A stretch of DNA of 64,000 bases from Dermatophagoides farinae (taxonomy: Eukaryota > Arthropoda > Arachnida > Sarcoptiformes > Pyroglyphidae): contig NC_134678.1 of assembly GCF_024713945.1 (NCBI RefSeq), positions 3,472,001 through 3,536,000 of the forward strand. The letters run 5' to 3'. Made by a program: the position numbers and the translations under genes. The notes under the pieces were generated by a model. The model did not search any database. It was not told where the DNA came from and saw only the letters and a program-made list of their open reading frames with translations. Shown here in pieces: positions 28,401 to 42,502 of this stretch; the first letter of the stretch is position 1, and each line of letters begins with the position of its first letter.

Positions 28401-31400
28401 AGGATGATTGATTCAAAAATGCTTAAATTCATTGTATGTAATAAGTGTTTCTGGCCATATAAAATGAATTGAAATTTAGACTCAAGCATTCAATTCGAAT
28501 ATCAGCCACCACATATCTCGACATCATCGATATAAGTGAAATTTTATATTGGCAAAATTCTTTTGCTCATCATCAAAAAAAAAGTTTAAGCTTATAGAAC
28601 TGAATAGAAATTTTGGTCTGTTTTTTGCCAGTCTTCTTATTACACGTTTTTATTTGTGGGCTAGAGATGTTGGCGTAGGCGTTTCATATAACTTGAAAAT
28701 ACTTTTTTGTTACAAAAATCAAGATGAAATGAATTTTTTCAAAAAAAAGAGCAAAGCCACTTGGCTAAATTTATCCAATGGATTTATCAAATGGTTTTAG
28801 TTGTAAAAAAAGTAAAATAAATCAAAAAAACATATACAAACAGGTAGAAAAAAATAAAGAAAAAGAAAAATTGAAAACTTTAGCTGTCGTGATATGCAAT
28901 GTACCGGAAGTAAAGATTACAATGAAAAATACACACACACACACCCTGGAACTAGAACTGTCTCTAGAAACATCACCTTCTCTCTAGGGAAAAAGAGAGA
29001 ATTTCTTGTACAAATTATATTTAAAAAAAAATGATGAAAACGAAGAGAAAATTTACATAAAGAGAATTTTTTCCATTTCACATACACATACACACACACA
29101 TGTATATACATAGAATATGATGTGATTTTCTCGGGTCGTCATTTTTTTCAATCACTTAACTTATTTTTTTTTTTTTTGACCGAAATTCTGGTCTACATTA
29201 TGTGTGTGGTTTTTTTTTGCCTAAAAAAAATATATAAATTCATTTTAAACACACAGTGTTTCATATCTCATAACTAGCTCGTGATATGATATAATAGAAT
29301 TAAGATGACGATGATTATTATTATTGTTATCATTTTAGGATATATCTATATCTTTTGAATTTTATATTATATTATATTATATTCGCGCAATCAGATGCGA
29401 AACGTTGTTGTTTTTGCAAATGATGTTCCATAATATTAATAATAATAATAATAATTTCGAAATATGAATTATATATTATGATGATGATGATTATATTTTC
29501 CTTCCAATATCATATCATATATATAGATTATTATTATGATTAAACTATATATGAATTTTATGATCGTATTGAATGATGAAAATAAAAATTTACATGAAAT
29601 GAAATGAAAATTTATTAAATAATACATGTGCAATGTGCAATATTATATATTGGCTTATTATTATATAAAAAAAAATGAATTATTTTCGATGCTAAAATCG
29701 TTTTGATCTCGTCTGTGTGTGTGTGTGTGTGTTTCGTGTAATCAGAATTTTATTATTATTATTATCGTATTACTTTTTTTATATCATCATAAACCATATA
29801 TGTTTGTGTATGTCCTATGTGAGACACATCAAATTCAAACTGAAATTAAACAGGAAAAAAAATTGTTTGGTTACAATTGGTAAAGTGATTTTTGTTGTTG
29901 TTGTTGTTGTTGTGTTTTTTAGTAATCACAGAATGATATTAAAATACAACATTTTGTCGAAAATTTATTCATTGTGTATGACATTCTATCACATTAAATC
30001 AAGTGTGAAAAAAAACACTGTGTTGTTTTTCAATTTTTGTTTTGAAAAATTTTCACAATTTGCTACATCATCATTTCAGGTGAGAATAGTGTTTTGAAAA
30101 AAAAACAAACAAACAAACACAACCTACATACCAGTGAATAATTAATTAATTTCCTTTTATTCAATTTTCAATTTGAAAATGAAAAAAAAAAAATTTTTGT
30201 TTGTTGTTTGAATTTTACCATTACATTCGGCTCATTCTTTGATTTGAGTACCGGTTTATCAAATTCCATACAAAACACGTACATACACATTTTACCCGGG
30301 TTCCAAGTCATTGCGTTGCATTTGCGTATACTGTTTTCGTTTTTTTTTTTGGTTCATAACACAAAATTCTTTTGTTCTCATATAAAACACACAAACAGTG
30401 TGTTTCTATTGTCATACTTTATTTTTTTTCAAATTCTTCACAGTTATTCTGTTCATGTTGCTGATTTGTCAAAAATTTTGTCAATTCTTTATTCTTTGTT
30501 ACTTTATAATGATGATATTCAAGAATATTTTTTTTGTTTTTCTGTACACTTTTGCAAATTTTTTCTCCCTATTCTATTCAATAAGCTCTTTCTTTCTTTT
30601 ATTATTTTAAATAAATTGGCATGTATGTAAAATGTGTATGTTCAAGTGTGGTCATTGTTATTTTATTTTCTAGTTTTTTTTTGTCATTCTGGTTTCTTAT
30701 CTTACTGAAAACACTATACTTAAATGACACACACACATATATATAGATGAAAAACAAATGAAAATGATACCGGAAAACGTTTTCTTCTCTGTTGAATAAT
30801 AATAATAATCGATTTTGTTGAATCAATGAATGTTGTTGGCCGTAATTCCATCTATCAATTTATGTTTTTGGATCGATCGATAGAAAACTTTACAGAAAAA
30901 AAATGTTTTACTTTCAACAATGAAGCTTTGCTGCAAAAAATAATATAAAATTCTATGAAAGATAATAATTTCCTTTTTGATGAAAAAAAACGTTATTTTT
31001 CCGAAAGTTTTTGAACAGAAAAAATAAAATTCTTATTCAAAAAAAAAAGATTCTCATTGTTTTGCCTTGTTTGCTTGTTGGTACATGAGTAAAAACCTGA
31101 AATATAACAAGAATCAACAATTGAAGAGTTTTTGAGAGTTGAAGAGAACCACACACAAAATAATATTAACAAATGATGAATAAAAAAAGAATCAAGAAAA
31201 AACTCTTAAAAATAGAAAACATTTTTTTTCTGGATCCAAATTCATGTTGTGTTCCGTTTTTTCTTTTCTCATTGAAAAATTTAAAAAAAATAAATCGAAA
31301 TTCTTGTAATAAGTGTAACAATTGAACCACCGCCACTACTACCATTATTTTTTTTTCCAAAAACGAAATTCTTTTTATAACATGGCTTCACATTTGTATC

Positions 31401-34400
31401 CATTGTATATTGATGGTGTATTTTATTCTCGTTCTATTTCTCAATGTTTTTTTTTGTTCATACAAATCTAATCTAAACTTTTGTTCATTCATTCATTCTT
31501 CACATATATTTATATTTCAATGAGAATAAAGGATCCTATTAAGATCGATTGCAATTATTAATATAGAATGGCAATCGAAATTGAGCAAAATGTAGAACTT
31601 AAAATAACGAGAAAAAAAAGGATACAAGAGAATGATGGAGACATTTACAAAATTGAGTTATCATCATCAATGTGTGTATGATACAAGCTAAACAAGGAAA
31701 AGAAAAATGAATCAAATTTAAATGTATATTAACCCTTATGTCTTACGTTGCCAGTACGCACGCACATACTTATATGTCAGAATTGAATTGTCAAAAGAAT
31801 TTAGTTGTAGCAACATTAGTTGTTCCAAAATCCAATATCATTTTGATTCAATTTTGGCCTCATTCTACGGACCATCCGGATTCATTTCGTTGATTCATTG
31901 GTTTGAACTCTTGAAAGAAAATACAATGATGATGAAAAGAAAAAAATTCATTTTTAAATAGAATTTTCCAGATTCAAGGTATCATTTCTTATATTTTTTT
32001 CTAGTATATTCGATTGAAAATTCCATCCTTTTTTTTGTTACTAAAAATACATTTTTATTGCCTTTCGGCCAATAAAAAAAAATAATATAAATGAATGAAA
32101 TGTCAAAACAATTTGCTGGTCTTTTATTCACATGTATTCATATAATTGGTTACCATTATTAATAATACGATTTTTTAAAATCGAATCGAATACTTATTAT
32201 TTCTACAATTGTTCTGTGTAATTTATACATAGTTTTTTCTGTCCATTGGCCAAAAGGGGTGTAACATGAATATCTATATTTTTTAAAAATTATAAATTGA
32301 ATCACAAATGTAGATGGAATTCACCCTCGTTTTAAATGTCAATGTCCTGTTGAATACCACTTATACATGCACATTGGCCGATAAAATTACATTGAATCCA
32401 AAACGATGATGATCTGTGTATGTGTGTTAATAAAAATTCATTAAATTCATATTACAAACAACAATAATAACAAAAACAAAATTGGATTGATTCTGATTAA
32501 ATATTATCAATATTGTTAATATAATATATTTTCATATATTGCTAAAAACCCAAAAACATTGTTCATTTGTTGTTGTTGTTATCATTATTCCGGTTATTAT
32601 GATCACTGTATGGATATTGATTCAATGTTTGTATGGTATGTTTTGTGTAACAACCAAATGTCAAATATGATGGATCTCTATGGGGCTGTGTTTCCTTTCC
32701 ATTTTTTTTCTTCATATTTTTAGTGAATGTTTTCATTTGGCACTCAAATATTTATATATGAATTTAATGTACTTTTTTTTGATGCAACTGACAACTTTTA
32801 TATTCATTTTAAATGTCAATCATCATTGTTTGTTTGTTATTGGTTGTTGTGTTGCTATTACATGTCCATCATCCTCATTGATGATGATGATGATGACGAT
32901 GATGATAATAAAGTTGAACACATTTTGTCAAAAAATATAAGTAAAACACACACACACACAATGAACAAATTAAACATGACAGTTTGAAAAAAAAATATGT
33001 AACAACTATTGAATGAATGAATAGATGGATAGATGGATGGATGGATGGAACGAAAAATGTCTTTGTTTTTTCTTTCATTCATTGATTATAATTACAATTC
33101 AGAATTGAAATTGAATGGAAATTTTTCTCGAGTAGATCACAAAATAATAGAATGAATATTTGACATTTTTTTTAAAAAGTAAATATAAGCCACAAACATC
33201 ACATTGAATCATGATTGTCATTCAATAGTGGTGGCTAGTTGGTTAGTTATTCTGGTTATTTTCATTATATTCTCTGTTCGATTTAGTGAGTGGTATAGTT
33301 AAATTATTCATTTTAATGATGATGATAATGAATATAAACACCACAATATATCAATATAAATACCGAAAAAATGTTGATGGTAAACAAAACAAGATATAGA
33401 ATGACAACAACAAAAAAAATGAGCACAAAAAACACCATAAAGATGACATCCATCCATCCATACACACATATACAAAATCAGTCAACCAAGTCGCAAATAA
33501 ATGTTTTTTTTTTGTTTTCAAGCTTACCATTGATGTTTTGGACACACCCATTGGTCATCATTTAATGAGTATTTTTAATGATTTTGTTTTTTTTTTAATT
33601 TTTGTTTTTCATTTATAATGCTTACACACAGTAAACATTAACAAAAGGTGTTTCATTGTTCTGACATCATTTAGTTATAGTTAATTTTTCTAGATTATTC
33701 TTGTTCCAGATTGTTTCAATTTCATGAATCCTCTTATTATATATCGACTATCAGTTATTTTATTTGGTTCTAAAAATAGATTGAATTAATAAATATTTTT
33801 TTTTGGCTATTCTTAACCTTCATTCATTGAATCGATGACGTTGACGGTTCGTTTCAATTGGACTTGATCGTCATTGAATAAACAAGGTAATAGAATTTTT
33901 TTTTTTTCGTAACAAAATTCATTTTCATTCATCGATCCATCAAATTCTATTCAATAATGAATAAATGAAGAAAATTCATGTTTGCTTATTCTATATTTGC
34001 CACCAAACACCTACTTTTATCATCCACTAACTATCTATTTGGAGAAAAAACATTCACCATAATGGAAGGTTGTTTTTTGAAATGAAAACAAACAAAAGAA
34101 TTGTAAATTATTATCTTTTGAATAGGATTTTTTTATTGATTTTTTTTTCAATAAAAAAATGAAAAAAATGAATTCAAATTCATTAACAACTGACCATTAT
34201 GATTTTGATAATTATGTGTTTATTGGATAAGAATATTTTTTTTCTTGTGTTTGACCACCATCATTTTTTGGGTTCCATAAATATTAAAATCACCTTTTTT
34301 TCACCTTTTTGCCATTTATCATTCAGAAAGTTTACACCTTTTGAACTATTTTCAATTTATTTATTTATTTATTTCATCGACAATGTTGTTTATTTCTTTC

Positions 34401-35089
34401 CTCTTCACAATTTTTATTGTATTTATTGGTTCAAATTTATCATCATCATCATAAAGATGGTTCAGGTTGGGCAATTTTCTTCTTTCAAGCTCTGTTTATC
34501 AGGCCTATCTACTCTTGAACAACAAGAACAATTATTATTATGATTATTTTTTTTGGTCAGTATTATACATAAGAATCATTATCAAGTTTTTAATTGTATG
34601 ATCAACCCTAAAGTTTTAATAATAATAATAATAACAATAGATTGACGACGAATGATTTAGATTTCACACCAATTACGAAAACAACTGAAGGAACGAAAAA
34701 AAAGCAGCCCAAAACTGATTGTTCGTTTGCTTCCTCGGTCAACCGAACAACCACCCGACCAAATGTCCAAACGGACGGAACGAATTGCCGGGCATAACAA
34801 AACAAAACAAAAAAACTTTGCCCTTTAATTTTGTTTTTTTTCGTTGTTATTCCAGAAAAAAAGAAACAGCTAAAGTTAACCAACCAGAATGATGATGATT
34901 CTCATCAAGATGACCAGATGGCCAAATGTTGTTGTTGTTGTTGCTGAACGAAAAAAAAGGTCAGGTGTATTTCTGTATTTACCGGATGGCAACAACAACA
35001 ATAACAACGGCAGCAATGAGAAAAAAAAGCAGTGAAAAAAAATAAAACGTTGACCGGTCACGAACTTTCATGGTATGACCATCAACAAT

Positions 35090-35131
35090 CATCATCATCA
35101 TCGTCGTCGTCGTCGTCGCCGTAGTCGTCAT
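35090..35131. repeat. CAT/CGT mixed triplet microsatellite
   Basis: A CAT run passes into a CGT run, then imperfect CGC and CGT units. It shows a single-base change that has spread through a triplet tract. Confidence 0.85.
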
Positions 35132-35840
35132 TGTATATAACCCTCATATAGTATCTTTTCGCCAAATAAAAAATCCTATCATTTATAGCCAGTTAAAAAA
35201 GGGCAGGGCATTATATAAATGGTCATTTTATTTCAAAAAAAAAATTCTTTAATAATAATGTTTTGTATCAAAATAATGACTAGAAATTTATTGAATCAAT
35301 ATTGGATAATAATGATATTAATGATGATCATATTATTGGTAGATTGGCAATCAAAATATATATTATTATTATTATGTGTATGTGTAGTATGATTCAATTT
35401 CCTGAAAACCTTTATATATTTTCAAATTAGATAAACTATAAAATTATCAAAACTCTAAATTCTATAATTATTTCTTTATCACATGTAAATTAATGGTGAC
35501 ATATTTGTGTGTATGCGTGTGGATACCCAAGAGACGATCTTTCATGTCATTCATACTAGCATATGACCAGAAAAAAACTAAACCAGACTGGCAATTTTGA
35601 TATCAGGATATTACAATTTCAGTCTGGAAAAATTTTATGGTCATCAAAATATCCATCATATGGTACACACACACACAAACAAAAGCAAACGATGAATAAT
35701 AATTATAAAAAAAATCTCATTATTAAATTTAAATTTTTAATAAATTTTTCTTGTTTTTTTTTGAATATTTCATCATCATCAACATCATCATCATCATGAT
35801 ATATGGCGTGTTTGATGCTAATATTATTATTGTGTACTCT

Positions 35841-35861
35841 GTGTGTGTGTGTGTGTGTGTG
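35841..35861. repeat. GT microsatellite
   Basis: Pure GT run of about ten units. Confidence 0.9.
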
Positions 35862-36034
35862 GTAGTAAAAAAAAATTGCATACAAAATTAGCATGAAAAC
35901 AAATAACATCGATACATTGGATGTGTTTTCCTGATATAAAAGATGAATATGAAAACACACACATCAATGGCGCCAAATAAACGGAGCTAAGACACACACA
36001 CACAAAAAAAATCGACAGGTGCAAACACCACATG

Positions 36035-36053
36035 CACACACACACACACACAC
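36035..36053. repeat. CA microsatellite
   Basis: Pure CA run of about nine units. Confidence 0.9.
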
Positions 36054-36884
36054 TGTATAAAAATATTTTCAAAATTCATTTTTTTTCTCGTATTGAATTC
36101 AATGTGTGTGTGTTTGTTTGCGTGCAAATCATTGTTTTGAATGATGAATATATATCTTATATTTATAAATTACAGGGAAAAATAATAAAGTTTTTTTTTC
36201 TTTCTTGTTTCTTGTATTTCTCGATTCGTTATGATTATCATTGATTTAATGATGATGATGGAAAAGTTTTGATGATAATAACATCACATTGTGTGTGTGA
36301 GAGAGAGAGAGACTGAAAAATTATTTTTTTCCTTTCTTTGTGTCTTTCTATTCATTATATTAAAAATAATGGGATGCTTCTGTTTTTCAACAATCTATTC
36401 TTAGTCTATGCGTACGAGTGTGTGTGTGTGTGTGTGAAACCTCATGCCAAAATTGGACAATATGATTTGACCGACGAGCAATTAATCTATATTCATAATT
36501 TTTTTTTATTGATTTTTTTTCATTTTCCTGACACATGGCTGTAATTTTCATCTATTTCAAAAAAAAAAAAAATAATTCAAATTGTTGCCGAAACAATAAT
36601 GACAATGATGACCATTACACACACACATGAAATAAAAATTGCCGTAATATAAAATTTGACACCGAGTAATAATTAGTGAATACCGATCCTGAATAAAAGT
36701 GTAGCATCTATCCAATCAAAAAAAAAAAAAAAATTTCAACTTGATTTGTTGTCATCCATATCATTTTTGGCCAATTTTCATTCTTTTGTTTTTTTGTTAT
36801 GTTAATTGATCATCATCATCGTCCGATCATATCTATAATATGATAATAATCGATAATGGTGATGAGCATGAATTTCTTGTGAAA

Positions 36885-36907
36885 CCCCCCCCCCAAAAAA
36901 AAAAAAA
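36885..36907. repeat. C10-A13 homopolymer pair
   Basis: Ten C directly followed by thirteen A. C-runs of this length are exceptional in this AT-rich window, where A/T runs are common. Confidence 0.9.
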
Positions 36908-37747
36908 TATTTGAAAAATTTCGGAAATAAATATTGCCTATCAATATTATTCATTCGATCTTTACGATATCACATGTCTGTGACCAGTATTGGATTCGAT
37001 TGTTTTTTTTTTTTTTTTTAGTTCTCACGTTTTTCATTTTTTTTTTGCCATCAAATAATAAGCTTATATATCTGATCTGATTCAATATTTTGATAAACAC
37101 TACATTCAATAACGATTTTTCATAGAAAAATAGACATTTTTTTGTTCGTTATCTAATTTCGATCAGATAACCCCTGCATAGAATGAATGAATGAATGAAT
37201 GAATGACTGATTGATTATGAAAAATTTTTATATTTTTTTTCCTGAATGTTTCTTTTGAATGTTTATCGCGATGATAATGATATAACAAAAGATAATTGGA
37301 AAACATATAACGATTCTGTATATATATATAATATTGTGTGTGTGTGTGTGTTGCTGATAAAATCAAATTTTATACGTTGCTATATTGCCATCCTTCGAAT
37401 ATTATTAATGATATATCCACATTCTGTTAGCCTGTTTTAGTGTTTGTCAACTTTAAAATAGTTTTTTGTTGTTGTTGTTGTTGTTGTTTTTATTGCTGTT
37501 ATCGTCAATGTTATTAATTTCATTATGATCACACAATAATAAATAAATAGGTTTCATAGTTAAAAATTTGAAGTATATACCACCAGAACAACAAATTACA
37601 TTGTTGTTAAATATTTTTTTTTCAAACATCAACCATGGTTCTCTATTTATCTGATGATTCATTTCATTTTATAATATATTTATCAATTTTTTGTTGTTGT
37701 TGTTGATGTCATTATATTGTGAAATATGTGTTATTCAATTTTGTTAA

Positions 37748-37769
37748 TGATGATGATGATGATGATGAT
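37748..37769. repeat. GAT microsatellite
   Basis: About seven tandem GAT units. Confidence 0.9.
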
Positions 37770-40394
37770 AAGAATATTGTTTAAAATTTTTTTTTTCACC
37801 ATTATTTTGTTTCTATTTGAAATGATTGACTAATTAAACTAATTAGTAGTCGATTGATTAGATTTGCAACAACAACAACAAAAATCAACCAAAATGTTAA
37901 ATGTAAATGTATTTTTAGTACATTCAAATTCTTAACAAAATATCTATAAATAGTGAAAATGGTCAACCAATTTTCTATGGTATTATTATTATTATTATTT
38001 GAATTCAAATTCGATTCGTTTGTTGTTGTTGACCAAAAACAAACAACTCAGTAGTCATTTGTTCATTTGGTTCATTCAATTCATAGGAATGTCGTTAATT
38101 CAATCTATCCATCCATCCATCTATTTCATTTCATTTTCATTCATTTCAACATCTCATCTAATCAATGAAACGAAACGATTTCTCGATTTGCTCACCATCA
38201 TCTCTTTTACATCATACTATAGATATTTTCTTTCTTCTATTTATTTATTCTCCACAAATTCTATTGCATCATCATCATCATCATCATCATCATTCAATTC
38301 ATTTTGATTCTGTCATTTGTCGATGTATTTGAGGATGGGGGGAGTGAAAAATTTTCTCATCGAGAATGAAAATCATCCAATCATATCACCCACCCACCAT
38401 TAATATTGAACCTAAATCGACCAAAAGTTAACAACCAACACAAAAACAGCATATAGAACAGCGTATCAAAAACAAGAAAAAAAAATCTTTTTCAATTGAA
38501 TTCATTCTATTCATTCATTCATTCATTCATGGTATCGGCAAATATTACTGCTATTATCGCAGCTAAAGAAAAAAAAATGTCTTCCTTTTTCATTTTTACT
38601 CATCCGATCCGATCCGATCCATTCCAATTCATTCGTTTCTATTAGATTCGATCATCTTTGCTTTTTTTGTGACCACATGCTTCATGTTGTTTGATTCGAT
38701 TACTACAATACACACACATGAAAAATATTCTTCATAATTCTGGTTCTGTATATGTTGATGATGCTTGTTCCATACACAAACAAAAATATTGTTTGTGGCT
38801 TATTATTTTGATAACGATAGAGCTAGAGAATGAAAAATGAAAATAGATCACATCAGACACTATTTCTATCACTTTTTTGTTAGTGTTTCTGGATCTTTTC
38901 TACATTTATTTCTTATATATATAACGACAATGGATAATTCTGTTGATCACTTCAAATTGATACCACCAGTCGTTGAGAATTTTCGAAACATACACATACA
39001 CATTGATACATTATTATATAAGTAGAAAACCAAGAAATTCTAATCATAGTTGTTGTTGTTGTAATAGTAGTTTTTTCACGTCATTAATTAGCCAAAAAAA
39101 AATCGATTTTTCTTTTATCATTATATATTGATTATTTTTATTATTGACGCAAACACATTTGTCGTTTATGTATGTATGGTGGTGGTGGTGGTGATTATAA
39201 ATATTAGAACCGGCTGTATTGAACCAAATGCACACACACACAATTAAAATTTCTTTCCACCGACAGCGACAAATTCTTGGTTGTTAGTTGAATTTTTTTA
39301 ATTTAAAAATTTTCAATGAATGAAATATTTTTTTTCTTTCGAAAAAATGCAAAAAAAAAAAAAAATTTAAAAGCATTTCAACAAACAGTTTCAATGAAAT
39401 ATGAAAAACAAAAACATCAACATTAACCAAAAAAAAATGTCCCTTTAATATGCATATGTTTTCTGAATGAATGAATGAAGGAATACAATTACCGCATTCG
39501 CCAACAACAACAACAACAAGCTTTAAAAATGAAGAAAAACATTTCAAATCTGAAATGAATTCAAGAAAAATAAATACTTTTTACGTGATTTAAAATGAAT
39601 ATTTATATTTATATATAAAATAAAATACACAATCATCATAATGGTGTACATGTTTTCATAGTTTTTTTTTCTCTCCATAAAATACTTTTTGTTTGTTTGT
39701 TCGTTTGTTGTTTTTGTTTTCTTTTGAAAATGAAGTAAACTTGATGATGATCATATGACATATATAATATATAATACACACATATGAATAAATGGTATTT
39801 CTGAATGCGACTATCATCATCATCAATGGCTATTAAATAACCTTTCTCTCTCTCTCTCTGGTTGATTCAAAAGTTATGTTGTTTTTGTTGTTGTTGTTGT
39901 TTTTTTTATTCGTTACATATAACACATTAAACATTGAAAAGTGAATAAAGCAAAAAAAAAGTATTTTGTGCTTATATTATGGAAATTTTTTTTTGTTGTT
40001 GAATTTTTTCAAAATATTTTGCCAAATACACACACACGCACACACACGCACAGATAGAGAATGGGAAAAAAACTTTGGTTTTCTATTTTATATTTCATTA
40101 TTTTTTTCACATTTGAAAATTTTTAAACCAGAATTTATTTTTCTTTTTTACTTGATTCTAGAAGAATCTTTCAAATTTATAAATTCATAGAATTGATAAA
40201 ATGGAACAATAGATTATTATTTATATAAGAATTAAGAATATAAGTAATTTAAAAGTGAAAATGAAATTAATATAGATAAAGCAAAAAAAAAAAACCATTC
40301 GATTCAATTATATAATGATAAGTATATACAAAAATAGATCAATATAGAATAGATTTCGCTATAACTATTATTCGGTCCGTAATTGTAGGTTTTT

Positions 40395-40422
40395 TGTTGT
40401 TGTTGTTGTTGTTGTTGTTGTT
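40395..40422. repeat. GTT microsatellite
   Basis: About nine tandem GTT units. Confidence 0.9.
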
Positions 40423-40915
40423 ATCGACATAGGCTTTGTGTTGAAAAAACTATGGCCCCATTACAAATGAATGAACAATTATGATATATATGATGATGAT
40501 GATCATGATGAACGAACAAACTGATGATGAGCTCTGTTGTGCCATGTCCTTGTATTTAACTTTCAATATTCTGTGTGTATTATATATACACAACAATATA
40601 GTGTTTATTTTGCCATTATTTTATATATTTGTTTCTAATCTATTATCTTCACCGGTTTTGATGTTGTTGTTGTTTATTTTTAACTTAAGATCTGAAAGAA
40701 ATTATGGTCCACTTGAAAATGAAAACATTGGCCATAGAAATCTCTTTTAGTAAATCAAAAAAAAAAAAAAAAAAATGTCCCCAATGTTATTGTGGATATA
40801 ATCGAGAATTTAGATCAAAAATTCATAGTAAATATCGATGTTTATGAAACACATGGTAATTTATGCAATATTTTTTTTTCTTCAAAAATAGTACAATTTT
40901 TTTTCCTGATTCTTA

Positions 40916-40944
40916 TTGTTGTTGTTGTTGTTGTTGTTGTTGTT
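40916..40944. repeat. GTT microsatellite
   Basis: About nine tandem GTT units, 500 bases after a similar tract. Confidence 0.9.
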
Positions 40945-41871
40945 TCAATTCTTTTTGTTTATTGTTGTCGGATAATAATGATGATGATGATATTTGAATC
41001 AACGATGACATGAAGAAGAAGAAGAATAATAAAAAAAAACAAAGTCAATAAATAACTATATACAGACAATAGAATTATATTCTCATATATTTCAGTTGGA
41101 CACACTAGTTCTTATTTGAAATAAAAGAAAAAAAAGGACATTGAATAACAAATGTAGTGTCAAACCTTTTTCTTTTCTAAAGAAAGAATTTCTGTCTCTC
41201 CAAAATAGCCATTCATTGAAATGGTGAACATTCGAATAAAATATCGTCTTTTTTTCACTAAAAAAAAAATAAGAATCTTTATAGTGAATGAATGAATGTG
41301 GATACACTTTAAAGATTGACTTCGCCCAAAGAATAATAATAATAATAATAATCATAACAGAAAAAATAAAAACTAAGGCTTGGCAATGTAACTGAAATTT
41401 TTTTTTTTTGTGAAAAAAACGTGAAGAATTTAAATTATAAGTAAACAAACGGGAAAAAAATGTGCAATTATGAATCCAACAAAAAAAAAAAAAAAAAACA
41501 ACAACAGCAACTGTAAAATGGTCGAACAAATAAAAACATAACAACAATAACAACATTCAATAATGATGATGATGATGATGATAATGGACAATTGTAAATT
41601 ATATACCGACCGACCGTCATCACAATATGGACGGTAAATCTTATATCGTAAAAACATGATAAAAATAACAACAAAAACATTTTTTTCATTTCAGATATTG
41701 AAACTTTTCGTTTAGATTCTTACTGAAAAAAAAACAACGGAAGTAATATCAATTTTGTAGCTATTGTTTTCTCCATACGATGACAACAACAACATTTATC
41801 CATGATGATGATGGATATTATTAACGTCAATAATGTGTTTATATATTATTGTGTACAAGAAGTTGAACAAA

Positions 41872-41975
41872 AAAAAAAAAAAAAAAAAGGAAAAGGTATT
41901 CAACCACTTCCCAATGTTCATCAATTGATGAACATTCCAAATATGGTTGAAATGATCAATTTTCTTTTTTTCCTC
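41872..41975. repeat. Extended imperfect palindrome with perfect 24-base core
   Basis: The core 41913-41936 is its own reverse complement (each half is AATGTTCATCAA or its complement). Pairing resumes outward with TTCAACCA on the left and TGGTTGAA on the right, then with the A-rich left end against the T-rich right end. The whole could fold into a hairpin with arms of about 50 bases and almost no loop. The origin is unknown: fold-back element, small hairpin RNA, or a duplication-inversion. Confidence 0.8.
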
Positions 41976-42039
41976 TTGATGGTTACTTATTTTTGGCAAG
42001 GAAAAAAAAATCATCTCTAATCATCTCTATCTCTATCTC

Positions 42040-42046
42040 TATAAAG
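42040..42046 (+). promoter_or_regulatory. TATA-like box TATAAAG
   Basis: TATAAAG opens a 280-base stretch free of microsatellites, upstream of the Q/R-rich frame at 42503. A CACGTG E-box lies near 42288. Whether it drives transcription is inference; the distance to the ATG (about 460 bases) would need a long leader. Confidence 0.25.
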
Positions 42047-42502
42047 TATTTCGGTAACTGCAACTTTTACACTCTGCAAGTGCTTACACTGTGTTAACAA
42101 AACTAGGTACTTGATGCGGAGAAGCCGAACCGGCCATAATACTTATTTTCAATACAAACATAACTATTTGGTATGTAGCTTTTTTTCATTGTTCTAGCTA
42201 AGCACACGTTGCTGCAGCCTTTGCATCCAATAGATGGTGCAGTCATTCAATAGAACATAGAAAGAGTTCGAATTTTGATAGTGACACACGTGATTTTCAT
42301 TTTTATTCCGATTCCGAGTTTTGTTTTCACCACACATCATCATCATCATTACATCATCCTGATTTTTTGATAATTTTGGTAATTTATTATATTGGTAATT
42401 GGTAAGTTATATATTATTACCTGATGATTTCATGATATTATTGCTGAAATTAATAAATTTTTTTCAATTTTTCAATAATTCGAAATCCAATGAAAAAAAG
42501 TA

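Larger units (their letters stand above)
18178..30000. other. Gene-poor, microsatellite-rich stretch
   Basis: No conserved gene recognised on either strand. It holds the AG run 19965-19995, GAT near 19675-19699, CAA near 20277-20321, GTAGTA near 23378-23398, GT 25152-25178 and 25373-25403, and many A/T runs. Open frames here translate to low-complexity F/L/I/H/Y strings. Confidence 0.6.
30001..41871. other. Gene-poor, microsatellite-rich stretch
   Basis: No conserved gene recognised. It has a slightly GC-richer patch at 34690-35130 that ends in a CAT/CGT triplet tract, CA/GT tracts at 35841-35861 and 36035-36053, a rare C-run next to an A-run at 36885-36907, GAT at 37748-37769, GTT tracts at 40395-40422 and 40916-40944, and a short TCCGA-type tandem at 38601-38619. 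The open frames of 140 and 154 codons in this stretch look like chance products of T-rich DNA. Confidence 0.6.

Noticed and set aside
30208-30630. 140-codon open frame, hydrophobic
   Set aside because: It starts at a TTG, has no splice or family support and is rich in F/L/I/S, as expected from T-rich DNA with few stop codons.
41092-41556. 154-codon minus-strand open frame
   Set aside because: Composed mostly of F, L, I and V runs from poly-T and triplet repeats; no domain or conserved pattern.
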